Positions 1 to 7,391 of a DNA stretch of 64,000 bases are shown in pieces. The stretch is from NCBI RefSeq assembly GCF_900142785.1, contig NZ_FRCD01000001.1:310001-374000 (forward strand). Direction: 5' to 3'. The notes below the pieces were generated by a model. That model did no database searches and was not told where the DNA came from. It saw only the letters and a program-made list of their open reading frames with translations. The number at the start of each line of letters is the position of its first letter. Positions within the stretch are counted from its first letter, which is position 1. A program made the position numbers and the translations under genes. Origin of the DNA: Chryseobacterium carnipullorum (GTDB lineage: Bacteria > Bacteroidota > Bacteroidia > Flavobacteriales > Weeksellaceae).

Positions 1-972
1 ATCACAGCAGAAGGACATTGGGACTTATTCTTAGATCATCAATCGATCAACGCGTCCCATGTAACAGTTGATGGAGCAGATGCCAATATTTTCAGAAGTA
101 AAATTCCGAATGACGACCCAAAAGTGAAGCCTCTCTACTCTCAACTGCTTCGTTCGATAAAAATACCATTGACCATTAATAGTCTGGATCTGAAAAACTC
201 AGTTTTAGTCTATGAAGAAGATACACCGCAAAGTGCAGGACCTGGAAAGCTTACTTTCGCCAATTTTAATATGAACGTTAAAAACCTGAATTCTGCTAAA
301 GCAAAAGGCAAACCTACGCAAGTGGATATCAGGATCAACTGCTCGTTTATGAATCTGGCGCCACTTTTTGTAAACTGGAATTTCGATGTAGCTGATCGCA
401 ATGACGGTTTTTCAATTGCCGGAAAGACATCCAATCTCCCTGCAAGCGGTATTAATCCATTTATTAGACCCTACTTGCATGTAACGGCTACGTCAGGAAC
501 CATTCAGGAAATGCTCTTTAACTTCAGGGGGAATCCTGCCGGGCTGCATGGAACATTTAATCTGAAACATAAAGATCTTAAAATTGCGGTATTAAATAAG
601 AATAATCATGAAAAGAAGGGGGTATTAACCGCTGTAGCCAATCTTTTTATCAGATCGAACTCAGGTAAATTTCCTGAAGCCGTAGAGGTGGAAAATGTTG
701 AACGTGATCCTACAAAATCATTCTTTAATCTTTTCTGGAAAGGAATTGAGCAGGGATTGAAGAAAACCCTGATCGGAAAGAATGTGGATAAAACTGAAGA
801 AACCGTTAAAAAAGCGGTCACTTCGGTAAAGGAAGTAAAGAAGTCTGTAAAAGAACTCAAGCAGGAAATCAAATCGAAAAAAGAAGAGCCCAAGCCGCAG
901 GAAGAGAAAAAAGAAAAGAAAGGCTTTCTAAAGAATGTATTCAGGAAAAAAGAAAATCCCGAAGCTGAATAG
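1..972 (+). CDS. AsmA/DUF748-like envelope protein, C-terminal part (5' partial)
   Basis: The reading frame is open from base 1, so the real start lies upstream of the window; 323 residues are visible. The pattern of alternating short beta-strand-like segments (for example the stretch around TINSLDLKNSVLVYEE) resembles the C-terminal part of AsmA/DUF748-type envelope proteins, which span the periplasm and are linked to outer-membrane lipid homeostasis. The last ~50 residues are extremely Lys/Glu-rich and probably form a charged coiled coil or disordered tail. The family assignment is an inference from sequence style; the missing N-terminus would be needed to confirm a membrane anchor. Confidence 0.6.
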   Translation: MTAEGHWDLFLDHQSINASHVTVDGADANIFRSKIPNDDPKVKPLYSQLLRSIKIPLTINSLDLKNSVLVYEEDTPQSAGPGKLTFANFNMNVKNLNSAKAKGKPTQVDIRINCSFMNLAPLFVNWNFDVADRNDGFSIAGKTSNLPASGINPFIRPYLHVTATSGTIQEMLFNFRGNPAGLHGTFNLKHKDLKIAVLNKNNHEKKGVLTAVANLFIRSNSGKFPEAVEVENVERDPTKSFFNLFWKGIEQGLKKTLIGKNVDKTEETVKKAVTSVKEVKKSVKELKQEIKSKKEEPKPQEEKKEKKGFLKNVFRKKENPEAE

Positions 973-1009
973 TTTCGGGATGTATATTGATCTTCTCATG
1001 GAAGTGGGA

Positions 1010-1360
1010 TCAGAAATTAAATTCGTCGCTTTCCTGAACGGGAATATCTCTTAAAAATTCGTCAAATTTTTCACCGGGATAGTTGCTGTCCGCTCCATAA
1101 GAATCTATAATCATTCCTCGATTTCCGGCGTCGTCCTTCACTACATATAATACCGCACTGTCATCAGGATTACTGTCGCCTTCAAAACGGTAGGTTTTTA
1201 AAATGGTGAGGTCAGAAGGCTGATAAACGGTCTCTGAATTTTCAAATTTCATTTCGCAGTTTTCATTCATTCTGAATTCCCGGTGTATTCCTCTTCCTGC
1301 AAGGGTGTTCATGACCTGACTTAGGGTGGTCATTTTATCGTTATATTCAGAATTGTCCAT
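1010..1360 (-). CDS. Small Bacteroidota protein often mis-named phosphoribosylpyrophosphate synthetase
   Basis: 116 residues, acidic, with no signal peptide or membrane segment. The core YRFEGDSNPDDSAVLYVV followed by a Gly-rich strand and DSYGAD matches a small Bacteroidota family I know as phosphoribosylpyrophosphate synthetase-labelled proteins. They are far too short for that enzyme (about 310 residues) and lack its PRPP loop, so the name should not be taken as function. It stands alone, in opposite direction to the genes on both sides, with an AT-rich upstream region. Function unknown. Confidence 0.75.
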   Translation of the reverse strand: MDNSEYNDKMTTLSQVMNTLAGRGIHREFRMNENCEMKFENSETVYQPSDLTILKTYRFEGDSNPDDSAVLYVVKDDAGNRGMIIDSYGADSNYPGEKFDEFLRDIPVQESDEFNF

Positions 1361-1533
1361 AATATTATTTTTTATAGTTAGTACAATAATTAAACCATTA
1401 ATCTGCTAAATATAATTAAAAAAGCAATTATGTTTTTCATTGAAATAAAGTTTAATGTTAACAAAATTTATAATTTGAAACAGAAAAATAGGTATGCTTT
1501 TTGCAGTAACGAGATTAATAAATCGGACAAAAT

Positions 1534-1728
1534 ATGAAAAAAGAAGTTGGCGTTTTACTGGCAGGAGGTGTTGGTCTTTTGGCAGTATTAGGTTTTATTG
1601 GATTAAAAAAAATACTGACTAAAAAAGATAAAAAATATAGTGATACCTATTCGGATTATCACAGACATTTTGATGAAAAAAACCACGAAGATGAATATCA
1701 TGGCGTGGAATTTTATGCACTGAAGTAG
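1534..1728 (+). CDS. Small single-pass membrane protein, unknown function
   Basis: 64 residues. Residues 5-25 form one hydrophobic Gly/Leu-rich helix (VGVLLAGGVGLLAVLGFIGL), followed by a Lys cluster (positive-inside) and a hydrophilic His/Asp/Tyr-rich tail of ~35 residues. The ATG follows an AT-rich leader with a TATGCTTTTTG stretch that is a poor -7 match. It is a plausible real gene by composition and start context, but I recognise no family. Confidence 0.6.
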   Translation: MKKEVGVLLAGGVGLLAVLGFIGLKKILTKKDKKYSDTYSDYHRHFDEKNHEDEYHGVEFYALK

Positions 1729-1848
1729 TAAAAGAATATATTTTAATTATGTTGAAATCCGGCTCCTTTTTAGGGATCGGATTTTTTTGTGAATAAATTT
1801 AATGTTAAAACTCATTATTTTATAAAAAATCCATTCTAATTTTACATC

Positions 1849-2895
1849 ATGCAAAACGAAAATTTCATCAAAGGACAGGGGGCACAGCGGAACGTGATCA
1901 ATCGTTTCGACAAATATACCTATGAGCCTGAAGATGAGGATTTCGAAGCGATAAAAACAACCTTCACAGAAGTTTTTCCGAAAACCATCGTCAATCAGGT
2001 GAAAAGTGAAGATCTGCCTATGGAATATTCTATGAATCCATACCAGGGTTGTGAACACGGATGCTCCTATTGTTTTGCAAGACCTACCCATGAATATTGG
2101 GGATATAGTGCAGGAATTGATTTTGAAAGACAAATTATGGTCAAGAAAAATGCTCCGGAACTATTGGAGAAATTTTTTCAAAAAAGAGGTTATAAGCCAG
2201 CGCCCATTCTTCTCTCGGGAAATACAGATTGCTACCAGCCTGCAGAAAAAAAATTTGAAATTACCAGAAAGTTACTTCAGGTGTGCCTGGATTACAGGCA
2301 TCCGGTTAATATTCTGACAAAAAACGCACTTGTTCTGAGGGATTTAGATATTTTAAAGCCAATGGCAGAGCAAAATCTGGTTTCTGTATCTTTTAGTATT
2401 CCTACTATCAATGAAGATCTTAGGCGCAAAATGGAACCGCGTACGAGCTCGGCACCGAATAAATTAAAAGCAATAGAAGTTCTGACCGAGAATAAAATTC
2501 CGGTTCACGTTATGGTTGCACCAATTATACCTGGATTGAACAGTGATGAACCGTTAAATATTTTAAAAGCAATTTCAGATGCCGGGGCTTTAAGTTTCGG
2601 TTATACTTTGGTACGACTTAATGATACGGTAGAACCTGTTTTTGTACAATGGATTGAGTCACATTTTCCGGACAGAGCACAAAAGATTTTAAATCTTATC
2701 CGTTCCATGCGGGGTGGAAAACTCGGAGATAAGAGATATTTTGAGAGACAGAAAGGGGAAGGGAATATTGCGGAAATGATCCATAATACCTTTAAGATAG
2801 GAAGAAAGAAATTTTTCGAAGGCAGAGAGTTTCCCAAATTATCAACCTCAAATTTTACGGGCGCCAAAGATCAGCAGTTGCGACTGTTTGACTAA
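1849..2895 (+). CDS. PA0069/SplB-like radical SAM protein
   Basis: 348 residues. The CxxxCxxC cluster that binds the radical SAM [4Fe-4S] centre is at C68, C72 and C75 within NPYQGCEHGCSYCFARPTHE, which is the signature of the PA0069/Rv2578c group (spore-photoproduct-lyase-like). The remaining TIM-barrel features are present (SGNTDCYQPAEKK, ILTKNALVLRDLD, PIIPGLNS). Family members are found widely in aerobic bacteria, but their substrate is not firmly established, so only the chemistry class can be stated. Single gene with its own AT-rich upstream region. Confidence 0.9.
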   Translation: MQNENFIKGQGAQRNVINRFDKYTYEPEDEDFEAIKTTFTEVFPKTIVNQVKSEDLPMEYSMNPYQGCEHGCSYCFARPTHEYWGYSAGIDFERQIMVKKNAPELLEKFFQKRGYKPAPILLSGNTDCYQPAEKKFEITRKLLQVCLDYRHPVNILTKNALVLRDLDILKPMAEQNLVSVSFSIPTINEDLRRKMEPRTSSAPNKLKAIEVLTENKIPVHVMVAPIIPGLNSDEPLNILKAISDAGALSFGYTLVRLNDTVEPVFVQWIESHFPDRAQKILNLIRSMRGGKLGDKRYFERQKGEGNIAEMIHNTFKIGRKKFFEGREFPKLSTSNFTGAKDQQLRLFD

Positions 2896-2932
2896 TTTAA
2901 AGTTTTCCAGAGGGATGTTGCGAGGTATAAGA

Positions 2933-2953
2933 AAACCACCCCAAAAGGATGGT
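2933..2953 (-). terminator. Terminator after the CTG-start peptide copy
   Basis: On the minus strand ACCATCC-TTTTG-GGGTGGT forms a 7-bp stem followed by TTTTC. It sits 25 bases after the stop of the peptide at 2979-3149 and resembles the hairpin at 3204-3222 after the neighbouring paralogue, suggesting gene plus terminator were duplicated together. Confidence 0.65.
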
Positions 2954-2978
2954 TTATAGTATATTTGTCAGGTTATTT

Positions 2979-3149
2979 CTAGTGAATAACAGGATCTTCA
3001 CCATCTGGGCAAATAAATTCATTTCGGCACAAAGGGCGGTAAGTTATGCCGTCACTGCATACATCAACACATTCTCCGGGAAAAGGATAACTTATTCCTC
3101 CGGAAATCATTTTCATCTTGCTTTTATTCAGTTTTTTAAAATTTTTCAG
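2979..3149 (-). CDS. Bacteriocin-like Cys-rich peptide, tandem copy with CTG where ATG is expected (possible pseudogene)
   Basis: Reading the minus strand from CTG at 3149 gives 56 residues starting LKNFKKLNKSKMKMISGG, which aligns with the leader MKNLKKLDKGQLKSISGAGG of the next gene upstream. The downstream part keeps a Cys pattern (ECVDVC, then LCRNEFICPDG) like that gene's FCMYYC and CSDDFKCPD. In-frame TAA lies four codons upstream, so the initiator can only be this CTG or the internal ATG at residue 12, which would remove most of the leader. The gene follows its paralogue's terminator and has its own. The frame is intact, so it is either recently silenced or uses an unusual start. The opposite-strand open frame here is a shadow. 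Confidence 0.55.
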   Translation of the reverse strand: MKNFKKLNKSKMKMISGGISYPFPGECVDVCSDGITYRPLCRNEFICPDGEDPVIH

Positions 3150-3203
3150 AGTATTTTATTGATAATGAATGGTGGTGATGAATAGTTTTTTTAAGATAAA
3201 AAA

Positions 3204-3222
3204 CCACTCCAAAAAGGAGTGG
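3204..3222 (-). terminator. Terminator after the 53-residue bacteriocin-like peptide gene
   Basis: Perfect 7-bp hairpin CCACTCC-AAAAA-GGAGTGG; on the minus strand it is followed by a run of T. It lies 27 bases after the stop of the 3250-3411 gene and upstream of its tandem copy. Confidence 0.8.
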
Positions 3223-3249
3223 CTTTCTTATTCTTTCTGATTTTCAATC

Positions 3250-3411
3250 TTACATAGTGTTGTCCGGACATTTGAAATCATCACTGCAAGTGGCACAAAC
3301 TACGGTGCCGTTACAATAATACATACAGAATTCTGGTTCCGGAAGTTTAATTCCTCCTGCTCCTGAAATGCTTTTTAACTGGCCTTTGTCTAGTTTTTTT
3401 AGATTTTTCAT
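3250..3411 (-). CDS. Bacteriocin-like peptide with MKNLKKL leader
   Basis: 53 residues, too short for most gene finders. It starts MKNLKKLDKGQLKSISGAGG, the leader type that ends in a double glycine and is common to many small Chryseobacterium proteins annotated as bacteriocin-like. The 33-residue remainder has five Cys (C29, C33, C39, C42, C48). Double-Gly leaders are usually cleaved by a peptidase-containing ABC exporter, but no such exporter or tailoring enzyme lies in this window. Whether it is an antimicrobial, a signal or something else is unknown. AT-rich upstream region, hairpin terminator downstream, and a tandem copy immediately after. Confidence 0.8.
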   Translation of the reverse strand: MKNLKKLDKGQLKSISGAGGIKLPEPEFCMYYCNGTVVCATCSDDFKCPDNTM

Positions 3412-3631
3412 ATTGTTTTAATTAAAAATTTGATAGTAAAGTAAATATAATTAAAATATTTTTAACTAAAATAAAATGTGATAGTTTTTTTTACATTAAA
3501 TAGTACCGGCTTAAAAAGTCGGTAGTTTATCCATTTTTAATATGGGATCATTAATTTCATTTTATAGTGAATAAAATAAGTTAAGACTTTGATTATTAAT
3601 GGAAAATAATTAATTTAGGTCAAACAAAACG

Positions 3632-3655
3632 GGATCCGAAAAGCGGATAGCGTAG
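3632..3655 (+). promoter_or_regulatory. 5'-leader element shared by two bacteriocin-like peptide genes
   Basis: GGATCCGAAAAGCG followed shortly by GCGTAG, ending about 20 bases before the ATG at 3676. ATCCG and CGGAT (3634-3638, 3644-3648) can form a small hairpin with an AAAAG loop. Nearly the same string occurs at 28013-28030 before another member of the peptide family. Seen in sequence; a regulatory role is inference. Confidence 0.45.
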
Positions 3656-3675
3656 AAAATCTAAAAACAAAAACC

Positions 3676-3948
3676 ATGAAAAATTTAAAAAGATTGTCCA
3701 GACAGGACCAAAAGAAAATTTCTGCCGGAGATCTGACCCCCTCGTTCTGTTTTGAAGGAGAAGGACCGGGAACAGGAGGCTGTTCAGCAGGACAGATTTG
3801 CTCAGGTGGCAGGTGTGTCCCTTATGTTGATCCGGGAAATGGTGGAGGCGGCGGAACCGGCGGCGGTGATACCTATACCTGTATCTGTCCATGGGGTACT
3901 TTTACGCAGACCACTCCATGCCCTGAATTTTACTGTATTACAGGATAA
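3676..3948 (+). CDS. Bacteriocin-like Gly/Cys-rich peptide
   Basis: 90 residues. The leader MKNLKRLSRQDQKKISAG is the same type as in the genes at 3250-3411 and 28062-28229. The rest carries eight Cys in a spaced pattern (SFCFEGEG, GGCSAGQICSGGRCVP, then TCICPWGTF and PCPEFYC), separated by a poly-Gly linker GNGGGGGTGGG at about residues 54-64. The two Cys-rich halves flanking a flexible linker suggest two small disulfide- or metal-stabilised knots. Role unknown; the family is commonly called bacteriocin-like on the leader alone. Confidence 0.8.
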   Translation: MKNLKRLSRQDQKKISAGDLTPSFCFEGEGPGTGGCSAGQICSGGRCVPYVDPGNGGGGGTGGGDTYTCICPWGTFTQTTPCPEFYCITG

Positions 3949-3976
3949 AACCCAGCTACTTACAGGCATAAAAAAC

Positions 3977-4048
3977 AAAAGTCAATAATTAATCTGAGGG
4001 TCACAACATTACGTTGATAACTGAAACAAAGATCAATTATTGACTTTT
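3977..4048. terminator. Large bidirectional hairpin between convergent genes
   Basis: AAAAGTCAATAATT (3977-3990) is exactly complementary to AATTATTGACTTTT (4035-4048), a 14-bp stem closing a 44-base loop that has its own small CAAC/GTTG hairpin. A-runs and T-runs on the two flanks let it terminate both the peptide gene from the left and the oxygenase gene from the right. Confidence 0.7.
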
Positions 4049-4054
4049 TTTATA

Positions 4055-5005
4055 TTACTTTTTGATAAGACCTAGTTCTATAAGTCTTTCATGTAAAAAC
4101 TCTCCTGCAGTCGTATCTTCATATAACTTAGGATTGTTTTCGTCAATACAGTTTTCAAGAGCATTAAGCGACATTCCGCTCACAGGATGCATAAAGAAAG
4201 GAATTGAATATCTTGAAGTTCCCCATAATTCTCTTGGCGGATTGACCACTCTGTGAATGGTAGATTTCAATTTGTTGTTCGTATGTCTCGATAACATATC
4301 TCCAACATTGATCATTAATTCGTCCGGTTCTGCAATAGCATCGATCCATTCCCCCTTATGGTTTTGAACCTGTAACCCTTTTCCCTGAGATCCCATCAAC
4401 AGAGTAATCAGATTGATGTCTCCATGAGCTGCAGCTCTTACCGCATCATCAGGCTCCTGAGTGATGGGCGGATAGTGTATTGGTCTTAAAATAGAGTTTC
4501 CTTCTGCGATCTTATCATCAAAATAAAACTCATTCAGGCCAAGGTACAAAGCCAAAGCTCTTAGCACATACTTCCCTGTTTTCTCAAGCATCTGGTACGT
4601 TTCTTTACCTACCTCGTTGAATTTTGGAAGTTCGTCTACAATTACGTTATCGGGATATTCCTGTTTGTATTTTGAATCATCAGACACATACTGTCCGAAA
4701 TGCCAAAATTCTTTCAAGTCTCCTTTTTTGAAACCTTTTGCAGTCTCTTTACCGAATCCTACATATCCTCTTTGGCCTCCAATTCCGGGAATCTCATACT
4801 TTTGTTTCGTTTCCGTTGGAAGTTCAAAAAAGTTTTTCACCTCTCCATACAAGCCTTCTACTAATTGGTCGTCAAGAAAATGGCCTTTTAAGGCAACAAA
4901 ACCAATTTCTTCGTAAGCTTTTCCGATTTCATTTACAAATTTCTGTTTGCGTTCCGGGTTGTCCGAAAGGAAATCACGCAGGTCTACACTAGGTATTTTA
5001 TCCAT
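4055..5005 (-). CDS. 2-oxoglutarate/Fe(II)-dependent oxygenase, isopenicillin N synthase family
   Basis: About 316 residues from ATG at 5005. It has the N-terminal DIOX_N region (IPSVDLRDFL, then EEIGFVALKGH) and the C-terminal double-stranded beta-helix with the iron ligands HGD (AAHGDINLITLL) and the distal His plus Arg-x-Ser (STIHRVVNP, RYSIPFF) that bind 2-oxoglutarate. The family includes isopenicillin N synthase and many oxidases of small molecules; the substrate cannot be read from sequence. A TTG at 5029 would extend the frame by 8 residues, but it lies inside the -7 element TAATTTTG, so ATG 5005 is preferred. Divergent from menD. Confidence 0.88.
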   Translation of the reverse strand: MDKIPSVDLRDFLSDNPERKQKFVNEIGKAYEEIGFVALKGHFLDDQLVEGLYGEVKNFFELPTETKQKYEIPGIGGQRGYVGFGKETAKGFKKGDLKEFWHFGQYVSDDSKYKQEYPDNVIVDELPKFNEVGKETYQMLEKTGKYVLRALALYLGLNEFYFDDKIAEGNSILRPIHYPPITQEPDDAVRAAAHGDINLITLLMGSQGKGLQVQNHKGEWIDAIAEPDELMINVGDMLSRHTNNKLKSTIHRVVNPPRELWGTSRYSIPFFMHPVSGMSLNALENCIDENNPKLYEDTTAGEFLHERLIELGLIKK

Positions 5006-5026
5006 TTTTAGAAATTTAACGTGGTG

Positions 5027-5034
5027 CAAAATTA
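5027..5034 (-). promoter_or_regulatory. -7 promoter element of the 2OG oxygenase gene
   Basis: TAATTTTG on the minus strand matches the Bacteroidota TAnnTTTG element 21 bases before the preferred ATG. A -33 TTTG at canonical spacing is not obvious. Confidence 0.55.
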
Positions 5035-5079
5035 CATCTTTTTTGAATTAAATGTTTTTACAATTAAGTATTTATAAGT

Positions 5080-5087
5080 TAAATTTG
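5080..5087 (+). promoter_or_regulatory. menD: -7-like element immediately before menD
   Basis: TAAATTTG matches TAnnTTTG but ends only four bases before the menD ATG. If used, it would yield a leaderless or nearly leaderless mRNA; otherwise the promoter lies elsewhere in the shared divergent region. Confidence 0.4.
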
Positions 5088-5091
5088 CTGT

Positions 5092-6768
5092 ATGAAAAAA
5101 TATTCTTCAAAGAGAAGTATTCAGATACTTGCTCATCTCCTTCAGCAGTACGGAATTTCAGATGTCATCATTTCCCCGGGATCCAGAAATGCACCCCTGG
5201 CGATTCATTTTTCAGAAATTGATGCGTTCAACTGTTACAGTATTGTAGATGAGAGAAGTGCAGCTTTTGTGGGAATAGGAATGGCCAAGAGTGAAAAGAA
5301 ACCTGTAGCGATAACTTGTACCAGCGGTTCTGCGGTGGCCAATTATTATCCTGCGGTGACAGAAGCTTTTTACCAGAATGTTCCGCTTTTGATCCTGACT
5401 GCCGACCGTCCTACAGATTTTGTAGATATTTTCGATGGGCAGACCATCAGACAGAAGGATATTTTTCATCAGCATTCTTACGGTGATTTCCAGCTTGTGG
5501 AAGACAGCAAAGAAAATGCGGAAGACATTAATTTTGACATTATTAAAAAAGCGATTGAACTATGTTTTGAAAAACAGGGTCCTGTACATGTCAATATTCC
5601 ATTAGAAGAGCCTTTATATAATTTGGTTTCCGAACTTCCTTCTTTTCCAACCGTTGAAAAAACAATCAGACATAAGGAATATGAGGTTCCTTCCAACTTA
5701 ATTGCAGACTGGCATACTTCACAAAGGATTATGATTTTGGTGGGAACCAGAGATTACAGTCCTGAGTTGGAAAATCAGTTGACACAGCTTGTGAAAAACC
5801 ATTCTGTTGTTGTATTAAGCGAGGCGAACTCCAATCTGTATCATGAAAAGTTCTTCAGACATATTGACCGTTATATCTTTAATTTCACAGAGGAGGATTA
5901 TAAAACCTATGCACCGGATCTTCTTATCACAGTGGGTCAGAATGTTGTGTCTAAGAAGGTAAAACAGTTTTTGAGAAGTGCACGCCCGAAGCAACACTGG
6001 CATCTGGATGAAGTATGGCAGCCGGATACTTATTTCTCTCTCACGGAAAAAGTAGAGGTGAAGCCTGAGGTTTTCTTTTCTAAACTTTTAAAATTCATCA
6101 ACCTTGAGCCGAGGCCTTACTTTAACCTTTGGGATGTTTTAAGGGATAAAAAGGATGCTAAACACGAGCTTTTCCTGAATAAAGTGGAATTTTCAGATTT
6201 TTATTTCTTTAATAAAGCTTCGCAGACAATTCCTCAAAACTATAATATCCATTTCAGCAATTCCTCAGCAATCCGGTATGCGCAGCTTTTTGATTTCGGA
6301 AAAAGAAAGATGTACTGTAACCGCGGAACGAGCGGTATAGACGGTTCTACTTCCACAGCGATGGGTTTTGCTATAAAAAATACCAACCCTACACTGCTTA
6401 TTACAGGAGATTTAGGATTTTTCTATGATATCAACGGGCTGTGGAATCAATATATTCCGCCGTTTGTACGAATCATCATTTTCAATAACGGTGAAGGAAA
6501 TATTTTTAAGATTATTCCGGGACCCGGAAATGCCAATCCAAATACGTTAGATGAATTTATAGCCACAAAGCATCGCAAACACGCAGAGCATTTGGCTAAA
6601 CATTTTGGTTTCTCCTATATTAAAGTGGAAGACGAGCCTACGCTGGACAGGGTATTAGAGAATTTCTTTAAGCCTGATCTGCAGCCGAAGATCCTGGAAG
6701 TGAATACACACGGGAAAAACAGCGCAGATGTTCAGAAGGCCTACTTTGAATTTATGAAGGGAAATTAA
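5092..6768 (+). CDS. menD: 2-succinyl-5-enolpyruvyl-6-hydroxy-3-cyclohexene-1-carboxylate synthase (MenD)
   Basis: 558 residues, the usual MenD length. It catalyses the ThDP-dependent addition of 2-oxoglutarate to isochorismate, the first committed step of menaquinone synthesis. Diagnostic motifs are SPGSRNAPLA near the N-terminus, VDERSAAFVGIGMA with the catalytic Glu, TCTSGSAVANYYPAV, and the ThDP/Mg site GDLGFFYDINGLWN near residue 440. No other men genes are in the window. The 3' end overlaps the convergent pabC-like gene by four bases with no terminator between them. Confidence 0.96.
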   Translation: MKKYSSKRSIQILAHLLQQYGISDVIISPGSRNAPLAIHFSEIDAFNCYSIVDERSAAFVGIGMAKSEKKPVAITCTSGSAVANYYPAVTEAFYQNVPLLILTADRPTDFVDIFDGQTIRQKDIFHQHSYGDFQLVEDSKENAEDINFDIIKKAIELCFEKQGPVHVNIPLEEPLYNLVSELPSFPTVEKTIRHKEYEVPSNLIADWHTSQRIMILVGTRDYSPELENQLTQLVKNHSVVVLSEANSNLYHEKFFRHIDRYIFNFTEEDYKTYAPDLLITVGQNVVSKKVKQFLRSARPKQHWHLDEVWQPDTYFSLTEKVEVKPEVFFSKLLKFINLEPRPYFNLWDVLRDKKDAKHELFLNKVEFSDFYFFNKASQTIPQNYNIHFSNSSAIRYAQLFDFGKRKMYCNRGTSGIDGSTSTAMGFAIKNTNPTLLITGDLGFFYDINGLWNQYIPPFVRIIIFNNGEGNIFKIIPGPGNANPNTLDEFIATKHRKHAEHLAKHFGFSYIKVEDEPTLDRVLENFFKPDLQPKILEVNTHGKNSADVQKAYFEFMKGN

Positions 6769-7391
6769 TAATCCAGATACTCTTCATTTCCCGGAAGATT
6801 GTTAATCTTGTCGATAGGATAAATAAACATATCATCAAAGTCATTCATCGCATTAATCAGTTGGAAATGAGAAAACTGCTTAATGTTCTGAAGTGTGACT
6901 TCAGTTTCTTTTATTTTCTTGTGTTTCAGAAGATTCTGTCTCTGTACTCCATTCAGAAGATAGGTAGTCGGCGTAAACCATTCCTTACCTTTCAGGAAAA
7001 GAATATTGGAGAAAGACGTATCTGTGATGTGGTTGTTTTTGATGATAATGATTTCCTCAGCTTTGGATTTCATTTTCATCTTTTCCAGTTCCTTACGGTC
7101 TTCAAACTTGAATGAATAGTCGAAACTGTTGTTTTCAACCAGCTGGAAGCTCTGGATCTCCGGAATAGCGTAAGGAATCATCTGGGTGCGGATTCTTTTA
7201 TCAAGATCATAAGAAAGTCTGAGCTTGAACAGACCGTCTTCGTCATGCTCAAGATTTTTGAAAATCTTACCCAGATCAATAGAACCCTCTTTTCCGAAGT
7301 GGGCAAACGTCTGGTTAACACGTTTTTGATGTAGTTCCAAAAGGAAAATATCCTGATCTTCTACTTTTATGCTTTCAATGAATTGGGACAT
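6765..7391 (-). CDS. pabC: Aminotransferase class IV, probable aminodeoxychorismate lyase
   Basis: 208 residues, shorter than the ~270 of typical fold-type IV enzymes. The hallmark ITDTSFSNILF (PLP-phosphate region) is present, and RLSYDLDKRIRTQMIPY resembles the family core. It is transcribed after pabB with a 17-base overlap, which supports a role in splitting aminodeoxychorismate to p-aminobenzoate and pyruvate for folate. The gene symbol is inferred mainly from context. The first residues seem short and the usual N-terminal catalytic Lys region is compact. Confidence 0.8.
   Translation of the reverse strand: MSQFIESIKVEDQDIFLLELHQKRVNQTFAHFGKEGSIDLGKIFKNLEHDEDGLFKLRLSYDLDKRIRTQMIPYAIPEIQSFQLVENNSFDYSFKFEDRKELEKMKMKSKAEEIIIIKNNHITDTSFSNILFLKGKEWFTPTTYLLNGVQRQNLLKHKKIKETEVTLQNIKQFSHFQLINAMNDFDDMFIYPIDKINNLPGNEEYLDY

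Noticed and set aside
2949..3185. 78-codon open frame on the plus strand
   Set aside because: It is antisense to the CTG-start peptide copy and its composition is unlike a protein; the minus-strand frame shows clear homology to the neighbouring peptide gene.
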